64,000 bases of DNA, taken from Oscillibacter sp. 1-3. Its GTDB lineage: Bacteria > Bacillota > Clostridia > Oscillospirales > Oscillospiraceae. Positions 16,299-24,680 of the stretch are shown here, piece after piece. Below the pieces are notes generated by a model that was not told the origin of the DNA, did no database searches, and saw only the letters and a list, made by a program, of their open reading frames with translations. The translations under genes and the position numbers were made by a program. Location of the stretch: the NCBI RefSeq assembly GCF_000403435.2, contig NZ_KE159711.1, positions 66,002 through 130,001 on the forward strand, in the 5' to 3' direction. How positions within the stretch are numbered: position 1 is the first letter of the stretch; each line of letters opens with the position of its first letter.

Positions 16299-17551
16299 AA
16301 TTCCGCCCTCTTTCCGGTCACGTTCTTCCGCGCCCTTCTCTGTCCCTGTATTCGCGGATTCTCTTCTGTTCCAGCACCACAGCTGAAAACATGCTCATAA
16401 ATCCGTTCCCCAACCAGCCGGGCGGCCCTTCCCGTCTCGCAGCCGCCCAGCTCCCGGTAGTGCCTTACGCAGGCCTCTTTGTAATCCTTCATGGAGAAAT
16501 TCAGGATGCTCTGCTCCAGCTCTTCAAGGCTGGATGCCTTTGGAAACGGCCACTCCGACACCGGCGTGTACACCTCCGTTGTCTGAAGATAGCGCTCAAA
16601 GTCCAGCGCGAACAAAAAGCACGGACGGCCCGTCAGCATGAAGTCCCACATGGACGAGGAAAAATCCGTCACCAGCACATCCGCCGCGCAAAGCAGCTCC
16701 TGCATGTCATCATAGCCGGAGACATCCAGCACTCCCAGCATCGGACTTTCCTCCCGCCGCTTGATTTCGGGGTGAAACCGGAACGCAAGCCGCCAGGTCC
16801 CGCCAAACCTCCGCTCCAGGGCCCCGCACAGGCACGCGCGGTCCATGCCGTACGAAACCGCGGCGGGCTCCTCCGTGCAGACGCCTCCCAGCCGCCGGAA
16901 CGTGGGCGCAAACAGCGCCAGCCGCTCGCCTTCGGACAGCCCCAGCCGCTCCCGGACCTCCTTCCGCAGGATGGCGTCCGGATGAAGCAGGCTGTCATTC
17001 CGCGGCATCCCAATCTCCCAGAACAGGCGGCGGGGAATCAGGAAGGATTCTGCGAAAACCTCGCTGGTATATACCGATGTCGACAAAAACAAATCCAGAT
17101 TGGAGGCCGCCAGCTTCATTTCCGCTCTTCCAATCTTGGGATATTTGTATCCCCATAATCCGCACTTCTTATAGGCCCCCCCGCCATGCCAGGTATCTAT
17201 CACAAGCCGCCCCTTCCGCGAAGGAAAATAGGAATAGCCGCCGTTGTTGGTCAGGTAAACCGCCGCAGTCATGGCGCAGTAAAAATACCGGAGGGAGCGG
17301 AACCTGACAGGCTGTATCCCCTTCTCCCGCAAAAAACGATGCTTTTCTACATCACGAACCGCAAAAAAAATTTCAAAGCAGCCGGGGTAGCTGCGGCAGA
17401 GGAATTCCGCCACGGCCTTGGGGTTGTCCGAATAATTATGGGAGAGGCCGTTGTTCAGGACCACCCGGTTTCTCCTCACCGGAAACAGCCGCAGCGGAAG
17501 CAGCAAGGCGCGCATCACCAGTTTTTTTAAAAGATGTACCAGTTCCCGCAT
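16277..17551 (-). CDS. CDP-glycerol:glycerophosphotransferase family protein, copy 2
   Basis: The 424-aa paralogue keeps the core motifs VIDTWHGGGAYKKCG, LFAPTFRR, FRFHPEIKRRE and VTDFSSSMWDFMLTGRP. By family it adds glycerol- or ribitol-phosphate. Two members in tandem are consistent with one priming and one polymerising enzyme. ATG 17551 was chosen (GAAGGAAGGGG upstream); an in-frame ATG at 17611 lacks a site. Its 5' 116 bp overlap the 3' end of the GT2 gene in another frame, which is unusual. Its 3' end overlaps copy 1 by 22 bp. Confidence 0.92.
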   Translation of the reverse strand: MRELVHLLKKLVMRALLLPLRLFPVRRNRVVLNNGLSHNYSDNPKAVAEFLCRSYPGCFEIFFAVRDVEKHRFLREKGIQPVRFRSLRYFYCAMTAAVYLTNNGGYSYFPSRKGRLVIDTWHGGGAYKKCGLWGYKYPKIGRAEMKLAASNLDLFLSTSVYTSEVFAESFLIPRRLFWEIGMPRNDSLLHPDAILRKEVRERLGLSEGERLALFAPTFRRLGGVCTEEPAAVSYGMDRACLCGALERRFGGTWRLAFRFHPEIKRREESPMLGVLDVSGYDDMQELLCAADVLVTDFSSSMWDFMLTGRPCFLFALDFERYLQTTEVYTPVSEWPFPKASSLEELEQSILNFSMKDYKEACVRHYRELGGCETGRAARLVGERIYEHVFSCGAGTEENPRIQGQRRARKNVTGKRAELWLQREK

Positions 17552-18323
17552 ACGCGCCCCTTCCTTCGGATCTCCTGATTTTTCCTCTTTTGCAAACGCT
17601 GTGGACGGCATAGCGCAGCGTCAGCAGCACCGCGGCAGGGCGCGAATACCCCACATGGCGGTAGGAGCCAACCATCATGCCCACGGACCGCATCCGGTTC
17701 CCCGATTTGGACTGCCCGTGCATCCGGTACACCAGCAGCGGCTCGTTCAGCCCGTAGGCGCACCGCGCCTCCCGCAGGATCTCCAGCCACGCCGCGTAGT
17801 CCTCGTGCATCCGGTCCCCGCCCATGGGGTGGCGGAGCATCACCTCCCGCCGCACCATCACGGAGGAGCAGGACAGCAGATTCCTCCGCAGCAGCGTCCT
17901 ATAGTCCGTCTTTCGTTCCGCCTCCTGGATGTAGCCATAGGGCCGTCCCTCCCCGTCCATGAACGATGAGGCGGTATAGCCTAAAACGGCGTCCGGGTGC
18001 GCCTCCAGCACCGCTAACTGCTTCTCCAGCTTGTCCTCCCGCCAGAGGTCGTCGCTGTCCAAAAAGGCAACCCACTCGCCCCCTGCCTCTGCCACGCCCA
18101 GGTTCCGGCTGGCGGAGACGCCGGCGTTTTTCCGGTTCCTCAGCAGGACAATCCTGCCGTCCTCCTCCGCCAGCCTCTCCGCAATCTCCGCCGTGGCATC
18201 CTGGGAGCCATCGTCGATGATAAGCAGCTCAAAATCCCTCCACGTCTGGCGCAGCACAGACCGGACCGCCGCCTCGATGTACCTCTCCGCATTGTATGCA
18301 GGCATCACTACACTGACCTTCAT
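17436..18323 (-). CDS. Glycosyltransferase family 2
   Basis: The protein starts MKVSVVMPAYNAERYIEAAV and has IIDDGSQDAT, NAGVSASRNLG and the FLDSDD metal-binding motif, followed by HEDYAAW, a classical GT-A inverting transferase. About 250 residues are ordinary. The last ~40 residues (from KRGKIRRSEG onward) are low-complexity and come from reading through the start of the next gene in a different frame. The natural stop may have been lost by a frameshift near 17570, or the tail is simply tolerated. The 5' end also overlaps the epimerase gene by 95 bp. Confidence 0.87.
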   Translation of the reverse strand: MKVSVVMPAYNAERYIEAAVRSVLRQTWRDFELLIIDDGSQDATAEIAERLAEEDGRIVLLRNRKNAGVSASRNLGVAEAGGEWVAFLDSDDLWREDKLEKQLAVLEAHPDAVLGYTASSFMDGEGRPYGYIQEAERKTDYRTLLRRNLLSCSSVMVRREVMLRHPMGGDRMHEDYAAWLEILREARCAYGLNEPLLVYRMHGQSKSGNRMRSVGMMVGSYRHVGYSRPAAVLLTLRYAVHSVCKRGKIRRSEGRGAYAGTGTSFKKTGDARLAASAAAVSGEEKPGGPEQRPLP

Positions 18324-19098
18324 CCCAATACACCAAATCCCCAAACGCCTTCCTGCCCGCCCTGGTAAACCGCCTCAGCAGCGCCGGCCCAGCATTCAAA
18401 AGCCTTGTCTGCGGCAGACGCCGCCCCTGCGCCTCCGCGATCCGGCAGATCATCCGGCAGGTACAGAAATACTCCGGGTCCTGGGGGCAGAAGACCCCCT
18501 CCGCACCACTGTCTATCGTTTCCTTCATATAGGCGCAGAGATGTTCAATGGAAATTGCACTGCGCCGGTTCTCATACTCCGGACAGGCCGGCAGAAGCCC
18601 CGCCAGCCTCACCAGCGCCCGGTAATTCCCCCGGCAGCCCTCCCCGTAGACCATAGGCGGCCGCAGGATGGCCACGCGGAAGGTCTCCGTCCGCAGCCCC
18701 CAAAGGAGTTGCTCGGCCTCCAGCTTGCTCCTTCCGTAGCTGCTTTGGGGCCGTGGAACCGTCTTCGGCGTAATGACCCCCTCGTCCATCCCATAGACGC
18801 TCATGGAGCTCAGGAACAAAAACTGCCCAACGCCTTCTGCCCTGGCCTTTCGGGCTGTCTCCACAGCCAAATCCCGGTTGATCTGGCCATACAGCGGCCG
18901 ATTCCCTGCGGTTTCCCTCATATGTGCCAGCCCCACGGTATGCAAAACCGCGTCATATGGAGAAAAGTCCTTCTCTCGCCAGCTCCCATGGCGCAGGCTG
19001 ACAGAATGCACCATATACTCGCCGGAAAACGCTCCCATATATTGGGAGAAAGCTCTTCCGATGTAGCTGTTGGCGCCGGTCACCAGGATGCTCCTCAT
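18229..19098 (-). CDS. NAD-dependent epimerase/dehydratase (WcaG-like)
   Basis: The 289-aa extended SDR has GANSYIG at the N-terminus, FLSSMSVYG, YGRSKLEAE (Tyr-x-x-x-Lys) and ILRPPMVYGEG. It likely interconverts or reduces a nucleotide- or lipid-linked sugar for this polymer. The homologous part ends near KAFGDLVY; the final ~20 residues (rich in Cys and Gly) read into the GT2 gene and look non-native. The ATG overlaps the upstream stop as ATGA with a GGGAG site. Confidence 0.87.
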   Translation of the reverse strand: MRSILVTGANSYIGRAFSQYMGAFSGEYMVHSVSLRHGSWREKDFSPYDAVLHTVGLAHMRETAGNRPLYGQINRDLAVETARKARAEGVGQFLFLSSMSVYGMDEGVITPKTVPRPQSSYGRSKLEAEQLLWGLRTETFRVAILRPPMVYGEGCRGNYRALVRLAGLLPACPEYENRRSAISIEHLCAYMKETIDSGAEGVFCPQDPEYFCTCRMICRIAEAQGRRLPQTRLLNAGPALLRRFTRAGRKAFGDLVYWDEGQCSDACIQCGEVHRGGGPVCAAPDVEGF

Positions 19099-20198
19099 CT
19101 CTCAGCTCCCATAATCTTTCGCAGATTCGTGGAAAAGACCCTCTCGGCAAAGTATGTATGGTAAACCGCCTGAATCTGCTCCCGCCGGCTCTGCAGGGCC
19201 AGCAGCTTTGACGCGGTAACCTCCATACTCCCGTCGCAGTTGAGCCCTACAGGATACCTCTCGATGAAATCCCAGGTGTCCCCCGGGACGTTGTTGATGA
19301 CCGGAAGGGACGCCTCCAGGTAATCCACGCTTTTCATTGAAAGCCCGGAGCGCGGCCCGTTTCTCAGCAGGTTCAGCCCAGCGTGGCAGCGCTCAAAAAT
19401 CCTCCGCTTTTTCTCCGGGGCATAGACCTTGCCATGGAATTCCACACGGGCCCCAGCGTCCTCCACCGTCCGGCGCAGCATCGTCTCCCCGTCCCCAGCC
19501 CCAATCACATGCAGCTCCGCAGCCTGACCCATCCTTTGCAGCAGCCTGCCCACCGCCTGGAAATCGATGTCACCGTTCACTTGTCCCAGGAAACACAGGG
19601 CAATCCTGTCCCTGGGCGGGTGCGCCTCCAGGTATCGGAACCCGTCCTTCCTCGGCACAAACAGCGTATGCAGCTTCTTTTTCTCGCAGCTCTTTTGCAG
19701 GACTGCCCAATATTTGCTGGACTCCGTTACAACAATATCCGCCCCGTCCGCATAGCGGTCCCGCAAGCCTTGCCAGAGACACCCAGGCGGCGTGGAAGCG
19801 AATCCCGGTACCGGCATGGACTCCGGCCACAGGTCCATGAAATCCAGCACCAGCCTCATGTCTGGCCGCCGCTTTCTGTAGAGCGCCGCCTCCCTGACCA
19901 GGGAATTGGGCGGCACCAGCACCCACAGCAGGTCTGGCCGCAGCTCTTCCGCCCGGTATAGTGCGTCCCTGGCAAAGCGCATATGGGACCGAATCCGCGC
20001 CGGGGAAAACCTGCCGTAGTAGGGAATCACCGGCAGCATTTCAAATCCCGCCGGGCAGTGGGTGCGCCTGCACCGCTGCATATGCCGGAAGTTTGGCACC
20101 AGCACGGACACCCGGTGTCCCTCCCCCCGCAGGGATGCCCTCAGCAGTTCCACACGGCGGTCATATACATCAAAGCAGTTAATGATGGTAACCTTCAT
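19095..20198 (-). CDS. Glycosyltransferase family 4-like
   Basis: The 367-aa protein begins MKVTIINCFDVYDRR and has a GT-B architecture. Its N-terminal half includes DLLWVLVPPNSLV and LVLDFMDLWPESM; its C-terminal half has CFLGQVNGDIDF, ELHVIGAGDG and the donor-binding region GLSMKSVDYLEASLPVINN. It likely adds a sugar to the lipid-linked precursor. The start overlaps the sugar-transferase stop (ATGA). Confidence 0.88.
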   Translation of the reverse strand: MKVTIINCFDVYDRRVELLRASLRGEGHRVSVLVPNFRHMQRCRRTHCPAGFEMLPVIPYYGRFSPARIRSHMRFARDALYRAEELRPDLLWVLVPPNSLVREAALYRKRRPDMRLVLDFMDLWPESMPVPGFASTPPGCLWQGLRDRYADGADIVVTESSKYWAVLQKSCEKKKLHTLFVPRKDGFRYLEAHPPRDRIALCFLGQVNGDIDFQAVGRLLQRMGQAAELHVIGAGDGETMLRRTVEDAGARVEFHGKVYAPEKKRRIFERCHAGLNLLRNGPRSGLSMKSVDYLEASLPVINNVPGDTWDFIERYPVGLNCDGSMEVTASKLLALQSRREQIQAVYHTYFAERVFSTNLRKIMGAER

Positions 20199-20806
20199 CG
20201 CTCTGCCAGCTCCTTCGGCTTCTCCGCGCCCTCCCGCACACCGTCGTGCCGCAGAACCGCTCCGATGGTGCCGAAAAAGCATTTACAGTCAAACAGGAAG
20301 CTCATATGTTCCACATATTCCCCGTCATAGCGGGCCTTCACCTCAATGGGCAGCTCGTCACGGCCATTGATTTGGGCCCAGCCGGTGAGGCCTGGCCGGA
20401 TATCGTTGGCGCCGTATTTGTCCCGCTCCGCCAGCAGGTCATACTGGTTCCACAGCGCTGGGCGGGGACCGATAAAGGACATCTGGTTCCGCAGGATACA
20501 GAGTAGTTGCGGGAGTTCATCTATAGAGTACTTCCGCAGGAACGACTGGAACGGCGTGGAGTAGGCCGCGGCGTCCTTCAGAAGGTGGGTCGGCATGCTA
20601 GCGGGGGCCGTGACGGACATGGTTCGGAATTTCAGCATCTGGAACTCCTTCCGGTGGATGCCCACCCGCCTCTGGCGGAAGAGCACCGGGCCTGGGGAAT
20701 CCAGTTTCACCAGAACGGCAACCGCCAGCATGGGAAACAGCAGCAGGAAGAGGGCCGTCAGAGCAACTGCGATGTCCAAAAGCCTTTTTATGTAACGCAC
20801 ATACAT
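20195..20806 (-). CDS. Initiating sugar-phosphate transferase (polyprenyl-phosphate, WcaJ/Tuple-type short form)
   Basis: The 203-aa protein has one N-terminal re-entrant hydrophobic helix, then SPGPVLFRQRRVG, FQMLKFRTM, KYSIDELPQL, MSFIGPRPALW and RPGLTGWAQINGR, the full monotopic phosphoglycosyltransferase signature. It loads the first sugar phosphate onto undecaprenyl phosphate. This makes the cluster a complete lipid-linked polymer pathway. It starts 20 bp after the helicase stop. Confidence 0.95.
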   Translation of the reverse strand: MYVRYIKRLLDIAVALTALFLLLFPMLAVAVLVKLDSPGPVLFRQRRVGIHRKEFQMLKFRTMSVTAPASMPTHLLKDAAAYSTPFQSFLRKYSIDELPQLLCILRNQMSFIGPRPALWNQYDLLAERDKYGANDIRPGLTGWAQINGRDELPIEVKARYDGEYVEHMSFLFDCKCFFGTIGAVLRHDGVREGAEKPKELAER

Positions 20807-20826
20807 AACAATTCCCCCGCCTGCGC

Positions 20827-23388
20827 TTACGCGGTGCTTCTGGCCGTCTCCTGTCCGGCCCCGCCGGGGTACGGGTCAAAGCCAAGCTCTTTCAGCCGCC
20901 TCACCTTGCACTCCGACAGCTCACCATTCCTCCAGGCCCGCCGCTGGAGCTGCAGCCAGCTGTCCAGCCGCTTTCCACTGCCGCCCAAGCAGCCCTTGGG
21001 AACGTCCAGGTGCCCGTGCTCCAGGAAGAACCGCCGCGCATCCTCATACCTCGCCTCCCAGACCTCCTCATTCTTCGAGCGCCAGGTCATGCCAATCCGC
21101 TCCAGCTGGGCGACCTGCTCCCCGCTGAGGCGCTTACCGGGGCGGCTGCCCCGGTAAATCTGCTTTTGCTCGTTGAGCCACTTGTGCAGCCAGACCCCCT
21201 CCGAGACATAGTTTCCCGGAACATCCAGGTTTCCGTGCTCCTCGTAGTACCGCTCCGCCAGTCGGTACCGCCGCTCCCAGGAGTCCTCCTTTTCCCAGCG
21301 CATTCCCAGCGCGTCCAGCTTCGCCCGGCGCTCCGGCGTGACGCGGATGGCCAGGCGGCCCGTTTTAGGGTCCCGCTCCGTGTGCCGCCACAGCCATCTG
21401 CCTAGGGCAAAGCCGTCCTCATCCACATAATTGGCGGGGATATCCAGATTCCGGTGGGTTTCGTACCACTTGACAGCCCGCCCATAGCCATACTCCCATC
21501 TCCGGGTGTAGGTGTCCTCCCAGATCATGCCGATGGCGTCCAGCCGCCGGATCTGCTCTTCCGTCAGGGAATTCCTACCCCGGCCACTGCGCATCCGGCG
21601 CAGGCTGCGAATCCAGGTGCCCAGCCTCTGCCCGTCCGGGTTGACATAAGCCGCAGGAATATCCAGGTCATGGTGCTCCAGATAATAGGCCGCGCAGCCC
21701 AGATAATTCCTCTCCCACAGGTAATCCAACTTATTCCAAATCATTCCCAAAGCATCCAGCTGTTGTATCCGCTCCCGCGTCAGGTAGCCGCTTCGGCTGC
21801 CTGCGGAACGCGCCGTGCGCAGGCTGCTGACAAACGCCCCCAGGCGGAGTCCCTCCTCCGTTACATAGTCTGCCGGAACATCCAAATCCCCCCGCCGCTG
21901 CCTGTAGAGGCAAAGGGCGCCGTAGCAGCGGTTCCAGGACGCGGTATGCCGGTCCTCCCAGGTCATGCCGATGGCGTCCAGCCTGGCGATCCTCTCTTCG
22001 GACAGGCTTCCGTACTGCTGCCCGGCCCGCACCTTCCTTTGCGTCATGAGCCAGTTGCCCAGCGCATACCCCTCCGGTGTTCTGTAGCGCCGGGGAACCC
22101 GCAGGTTGCCGTGCTCCCGGAAATACTGTGCCGCGTACCCGTACATCAAATCCCAGGAGGCCGAGAGGGTGTCCTCCAGCGCCTCGAACAGACTCCGGCA
22201 GTCCCGCAGCTCGTCGATAACGCGGAATGACTCGTGGACAATCCGCTCTCCCTCCCCGCAGAACCGGAGGTCCTCCGCCGCCTCCCGTATTTCCGCCTCC
22301 ACGGCGCCGATGCTGTACAGGTTCTCGATGTTGTTCACCACGTCGAAAATCACAGCCTCCCTGGCCTGGCTGGCCGACAGGGCCCGCCCTACCTGCTGCT
22401 TGTATATGATGGGCGAAACCGTCGGGCGAAACAGAACCACCCCGGACACCTCCTCCACGTGGATGCCCTCATTGAGCATATCGATGCAAAACAGCAGCTT
22501 CAAATGCCGGCTGGTATCCGCCTTGAAGCCGGCAAAGGCTCTGCCGGCGGCCGGGTCCTCCGAGTATGCCCGGTAGACGCGGGGCTCCGGGTCGATTCTC
22601 CCAAACCACTCTGGCACATGGGAAATCATCTCATCCATATGCTTTGCGTTAGCGCAGAAGATGATGTACTTCCCCGTCCGCTCCCGCATGTGCTTTTCAA
22701 ACATTACATCCAGTCCGTCCGCCTGCTCCAGCGTCCGCCGCAGGGCATCCAGCAGTTTTCTGGCTCGGTCCCCTGCGGGCCCGCTCCCGGCGCGCCGGAT
22801 GCGGGCCTCATATTTCCTCCATTCGCTTTCCAGGGAAAACATGCCCAGCACATATCGGGGCGGGTGCAGAATGCCCCGGGCAATGGCCTCGCCAAGCGTC
22901 ATCTCGGAGGCAATCCGCCCGCCAAAGAGCTCCTTGGCCATATCCCGGCGGTTATCCAGGTAGCGCACATTCGTGGCGGAGAGACCCAGCAAGCCTGCCT
23001 GCGGGTACAACTCCTCCAGACGCCGCACCCCCCGCCCCCACTGCTCCGCCCCACAGCGGTGGAACTCGTCCAGGACGATGTAATCCGGGCGGAGGACAGA
23101 CAGCTCCTCTTCGGACAGCATCATAAGCCTGGCATAGGTGAAAAAGCTGATATTGGGCAGTTCCCCACCGCCTGCCGCCTGCCAGTTTTCCAGTTGGGTG
23201 CGGAAGATATGCTCCGACGGAGACAGCCAGCAGACACGGGCGGATGGATGGTCCAGGCACAGCTGGAAGCCAATCAGGGACTTGCCCGTGCCGGTGGGAT
23301 GAATGACGGCGGCCTTGCCGTACGCGGCCAGCATCGCCGCGGCAGACTGGTACGCCTCTTCGTTGTGGGGATACAGGATTCCGGCCAT
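20827..23388 (-). CDS. DEAD/DEAH-type helicase with six C-terminal helicase-associated repeats
   Basis: The 853-aa SF2 helicase has HPTGTGKS (Walker A, about residue 30), LDEFHRC (DEFH box II), GLSATN (motif III), FCIDMLNEGIHV and QQVGRALS (motif VI). From about residue 430 it carries six helicase-associated domains of 65-70 aa, each with W-x-x-x-Y ... H-G/D-L-D-V-P ... Y-V ... L-G-x-W ... LDAIGMTW. Such proteins are common on mobile elements, and their cellular role is poorly defined. Here it is the first gene of the surface operon, 20 bp from a left recombinase site and 20 bp from the sugar transferase, so it shares the switchable transcript. ATG 23388 has AAAGGAGGG upstream. Confidence 0.9.
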   Translation of the reverse strand: MAGILYPHNEEAYQSAAAMLAAYGKAAVIHPTGTGKSLIGFQLCLDHPSARVCWLSPSEHIFRTQLENWQAAGGGELPNISFFTYARLMMLSEEELSVLRPDYIVLDEFHRCGAEQWGRGVRRLEELYPQAGLLGLSATNVRYLDNRRDMAKELFGGRIASEMTLGEAIARGILHPPRYVLGMFSLESEWRKYEARIRRAGSGPAGDRARKLLDALRRTLEQADGLDVMFEKHMRERTGKYIIFCANAKHMDEMISHVPEWFGRIDPEPRVYRAYSEDPAAGRAFAGFKADTSRHLKLLFCIDMLNEGIHVEEVSGVVLFRPTVSPIIYKQQVGRALSASQAREAVIFDVVNNIENLYSIGAVEAEIREAAEDLRFCGEGERIVHESFRVIDELRDCRSLFEALEDTLSASWDLMYGYAAQYFREHGNLRVPRRYRTPEGYALGNWLMTQRKVRAGQQYGSLSEERIARLDAIGMTWEDRHTASWNRCYGALCLYRQRRGDLDVPADYVTEEGLRLGAFVSSLRTARSAGSRSGYLTRERIQQLDALGMIWNKLDYLWERNYLGCAAYYLEHHDLDIPAAYVNPDGQRLGTWIRSLRRMRSGRGRNSLTEEQIRRLDAIGMIWEDTYTRRWEYGYGRAVKWYETHRNLDIPANYVDEDGFALGRWLWRHTERDPKTGRLAIRVTPERRAKLDALGMRWEKEDSWERRYRLAERYYEEHGNLDVPGNYVSEGVWLHKWLNEQKQIYRGSRPGKRLSGEQVAQLERIGMTWRSKNEEVWEARYEDARRFFLEHGHLDVPKGCLGGSGKRLDSWLQLQRRAWRNGELSECKVRRLKELGFDPYPGGAGQETARSTA

Positions 23389-23407
23389 CTCATTCCCTCC
23401 TTTCGGC

Positions 23408-23437
23408 TTTACAACAGGATAGTCGTTTTGTTGTAAA
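23408..23437. repeat. Left inverted recombinase site of the invertible segment
   Basis: This 30-bp site consists of a 12-bp arm TTTACAACAGGA (23408-23419), a 6-bp spacer TAGTCG, and the arm TTTTGTTGTAAA (23426-23437). The outer nine bases of the two arms are exact reverse complements, the layout of a tyrosine-recombinase core site. Its last 19 bases, ATAGTCGTTTTGTTGTAAA, are repeated exactly but inverted at 23714-23732. It lies 19 bp upstream of the helicase start codon. Confidence 0.88.
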
Positions 23438-23622
23438 ATATCCTGTACCTGTTTGGTTCCTGCACATGGAACTGGACGCTTTCTGTCTACTGGACGGCAA
23501 AAAGGCACAAAAACTGGACTGGAGAGGAATTGTTACCCTCCCCGGCCTGATTTTTGCGCCTGCCAAAAGACTGATATGTATAAAATATGGCCTGTGCCCT
23601 ATCCGATTATGTTACAAATGTA

Positions 23623-23651
23623 TTGCAAATTAAAAAACGTTGTGGTATTCT
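23623..23651 (+). promoter_or_regulatory. Best sigma-A-like promoter inside the invertible segment, pointing away from the operon
   Basis: TTGCAA (23623-23628), a 17-bp spacer, and TATTCT (23646-23651). Each hexamer matches consensus at 4 of 6 positions. In the sequenced orientation it reads towards the recombinase gene, antisense to it. After inversion it would lie about 110 bp upstream of the helicase start and read into the operon. This would make the sequenced state OFF. Weak alternatives on the other strand cannot be excluded. Confidence 0.4.
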
Positions 23652-23713
23652 TAGAACCATAACGAATGCTGGAGCCCCCCAGAGGGGCCCTGCACCCTTA
23701 AATCAGGCTCCGC

Positions 23714-23743
23714 TTTACAACAAAACGACTATTCCGTTGTTTC
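23714..23743. repeat. Right inverted recombinase site of the invertible segment
   Basis: The arm TTTACAACAAAA (23714-23725), spacer CGACTA (the reverse complement of the left spacer) and arm TTCCGTTGTTTC (23732-23743) form the inverted partner of the site at 23408-23437. The outer base coincides with the last base of the recombinase stop codon (23743-23745), so the recombinase gene abuts its own target, and crossover in the spacer would leave its reading frame intact. Confidence 0.88.
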
Positions 23744-24588
23744 TATATCACCAATCCCAGCCGTTCCAGGCGCTGCGCATGCACCGCGCTGCTCTCCATG
23801 ATATAGATACGAGTAGTTTCTATGCTGGCATGACCCAACAGGTCTGCCAGCTTTGCTATATCCTTTTCCTCATTATAAAATAAGACGGCAAACAGGTGTC
23901 GAAGGTTATGGGGAAATACCTTACTGGCATCCACACCTGCCCGCTCACACAGGGCCTGCATTTCCCGCCAAATATTGGAGCGGTCCAGCGGCCGCCCGGT
24001 CCGGGTCACGAACACTGCTCCGCTTCGAATGCCACGCCGCAGACAGTATTCCTTCAAGGTCCGCCGCAGGCGCTTCGTTAGAAGAACGGTCCGCTGTTTG
24101 CCCTTGCAGTCCACTGCCGCAAAGCCCCTCTCCAGCGTTTCCACGGTGATGAACCGCAGTTCCGAAACCCGCATCCCTGTGGAACACAGCGTCTCCATCA
24201 CCAGATACAACCGCTCATTACCAGCCCGCTTCGCGGTATCCAGCAGACGCAGATACTCCCCCCTTGTCAACTCCCGTTCTCCGGACCGGAACACACTCCG
24301 CTGGCGTTTCAGCGGTTTCACCCTGCACTCATTCCAGCCGAAAAAGCAGAACAGCCCATTCAACGCAGCCAGCACCCCATTGATGGTAGAGGGCGCGTAC
24401 TGTTGGGACAGCAGGTACTCCTTCCATGCGACCGCAAGCTCTTTCGTAATGGCTCTGCCGTCCAGCCATACGGCGAACTGCCGGATGTCCCGCAGATATT
24501 TTTCCACTGTACCGGGTGCACGTTCCTCCAAACGCAGATGCTTGTCATATTCTGCAATCATCTCCGCCGTCAATTTGTGATCCTCCAT
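23743..24588 (-). CDS. Tyrosine recombinase (XerC/D-like), probable DNA invertase of the adjacent segment
   Basis: The 281-aa integrase has an N-terminal SAM-like core-binding domain (residues about 8-85) and a C-terminal catalytic domain with all expected residues: Arg in STGMRVSEL, Lys in CKGKQRTV, HNLRH (His-x-x-Arg), LGHASIETT and the nucleophile Tyr in RIYIME. It lacks an arm-binding domain, like the small invertases and XerC/D. Its 3' end touches the right inverted site, and its size, orientation and position match phase-variation recombinases. GGAGG lies eight bases upstream of the ATG. Confidence 0.93.
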   Translation of the reverse strand: MEDHKLTAEMIAEYDKHLRLEERAPGTVEKYLRDIRQFAVWLDGRAITKELAVAWKEYLLSQQYAPSTINGVLAALNGLFCFFGWNECRVKPLKRQRSVFRSGERELTRGEYLRLLDTAKRAGNERLYLVMETLCSTGMRVSELRFITVETLERGFAAVDCKGKQRTVLLTKRLRRTLKEYCLRRGIRSGAVFVTRTGRPLDRSNIWREMQALCERAGVDASKVFPHNLRHLFAVLFYNEEKDIAKLADLLGHASIETTRIYIMESSAVHAQRLERLGLVI

Positions 24589-24623
24589 TTTGAAAACCTC
24601 CGTTTCTCTTTCAGTTCATTTGA

Positions 24624-24652
24624 ATTCTAACGTAAAGGCGGCCTGGCTTCAA
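24624..24652 (-). promoter_or_regulatory. Probable promoter of the recombinase gene, within a stem-loop region
   Basis: Reading on the minus strand: TTGAAG (24652-24647), a 17-bp spacer, TAGAAT (24629-24624). The start codon at 24588 is about 30 bp downstream of the likely transcription start. The promoter overlaps an imperfect inverted repeat spanning about 24631-24680 (CGTAAAGG...CCTTTTGTTATTTTACG), which could be a terminator for upstream transcription or an operator. Confidence 0.5.
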
Positions 24653-24680
24653 AAGCCACGCCACCTTTTGTTATTTTACG

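Larger units (their letters stand above)
23408..23743. promoter_or_regulatory. Candidate invertible promoter segment (phase switch) at the head of the surface operon
   Basis: The ~336-bp stretch between the recombinase gene and the helicase gene contains no gene and is bounded by 30-bp inverted sites that match at 25 of 30 positions, with a 19-bp exact core. The interior is AT-rich around 23580-23660, unlike its surroundings, and contains promoter-like hexamers and a GCCCC-ccaga-GGGGC hairpin near 23676. By analogy with Firmicute and Bacteroides invertible promoters, recombination between the sites would flip the promoter and switch the downstream operon on or off. Inversion itself is inferred, not observed. 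Confidence 0.75.

Noticed and set aside
22234..23436. 400-codon plus-strand open frame opposite the helicase
   Set aside because: Low-complexity, Pro/Arg/His-rich translation typical of the antisense of GC-rich coding DNA; the helicase motifs are on the minus strand.
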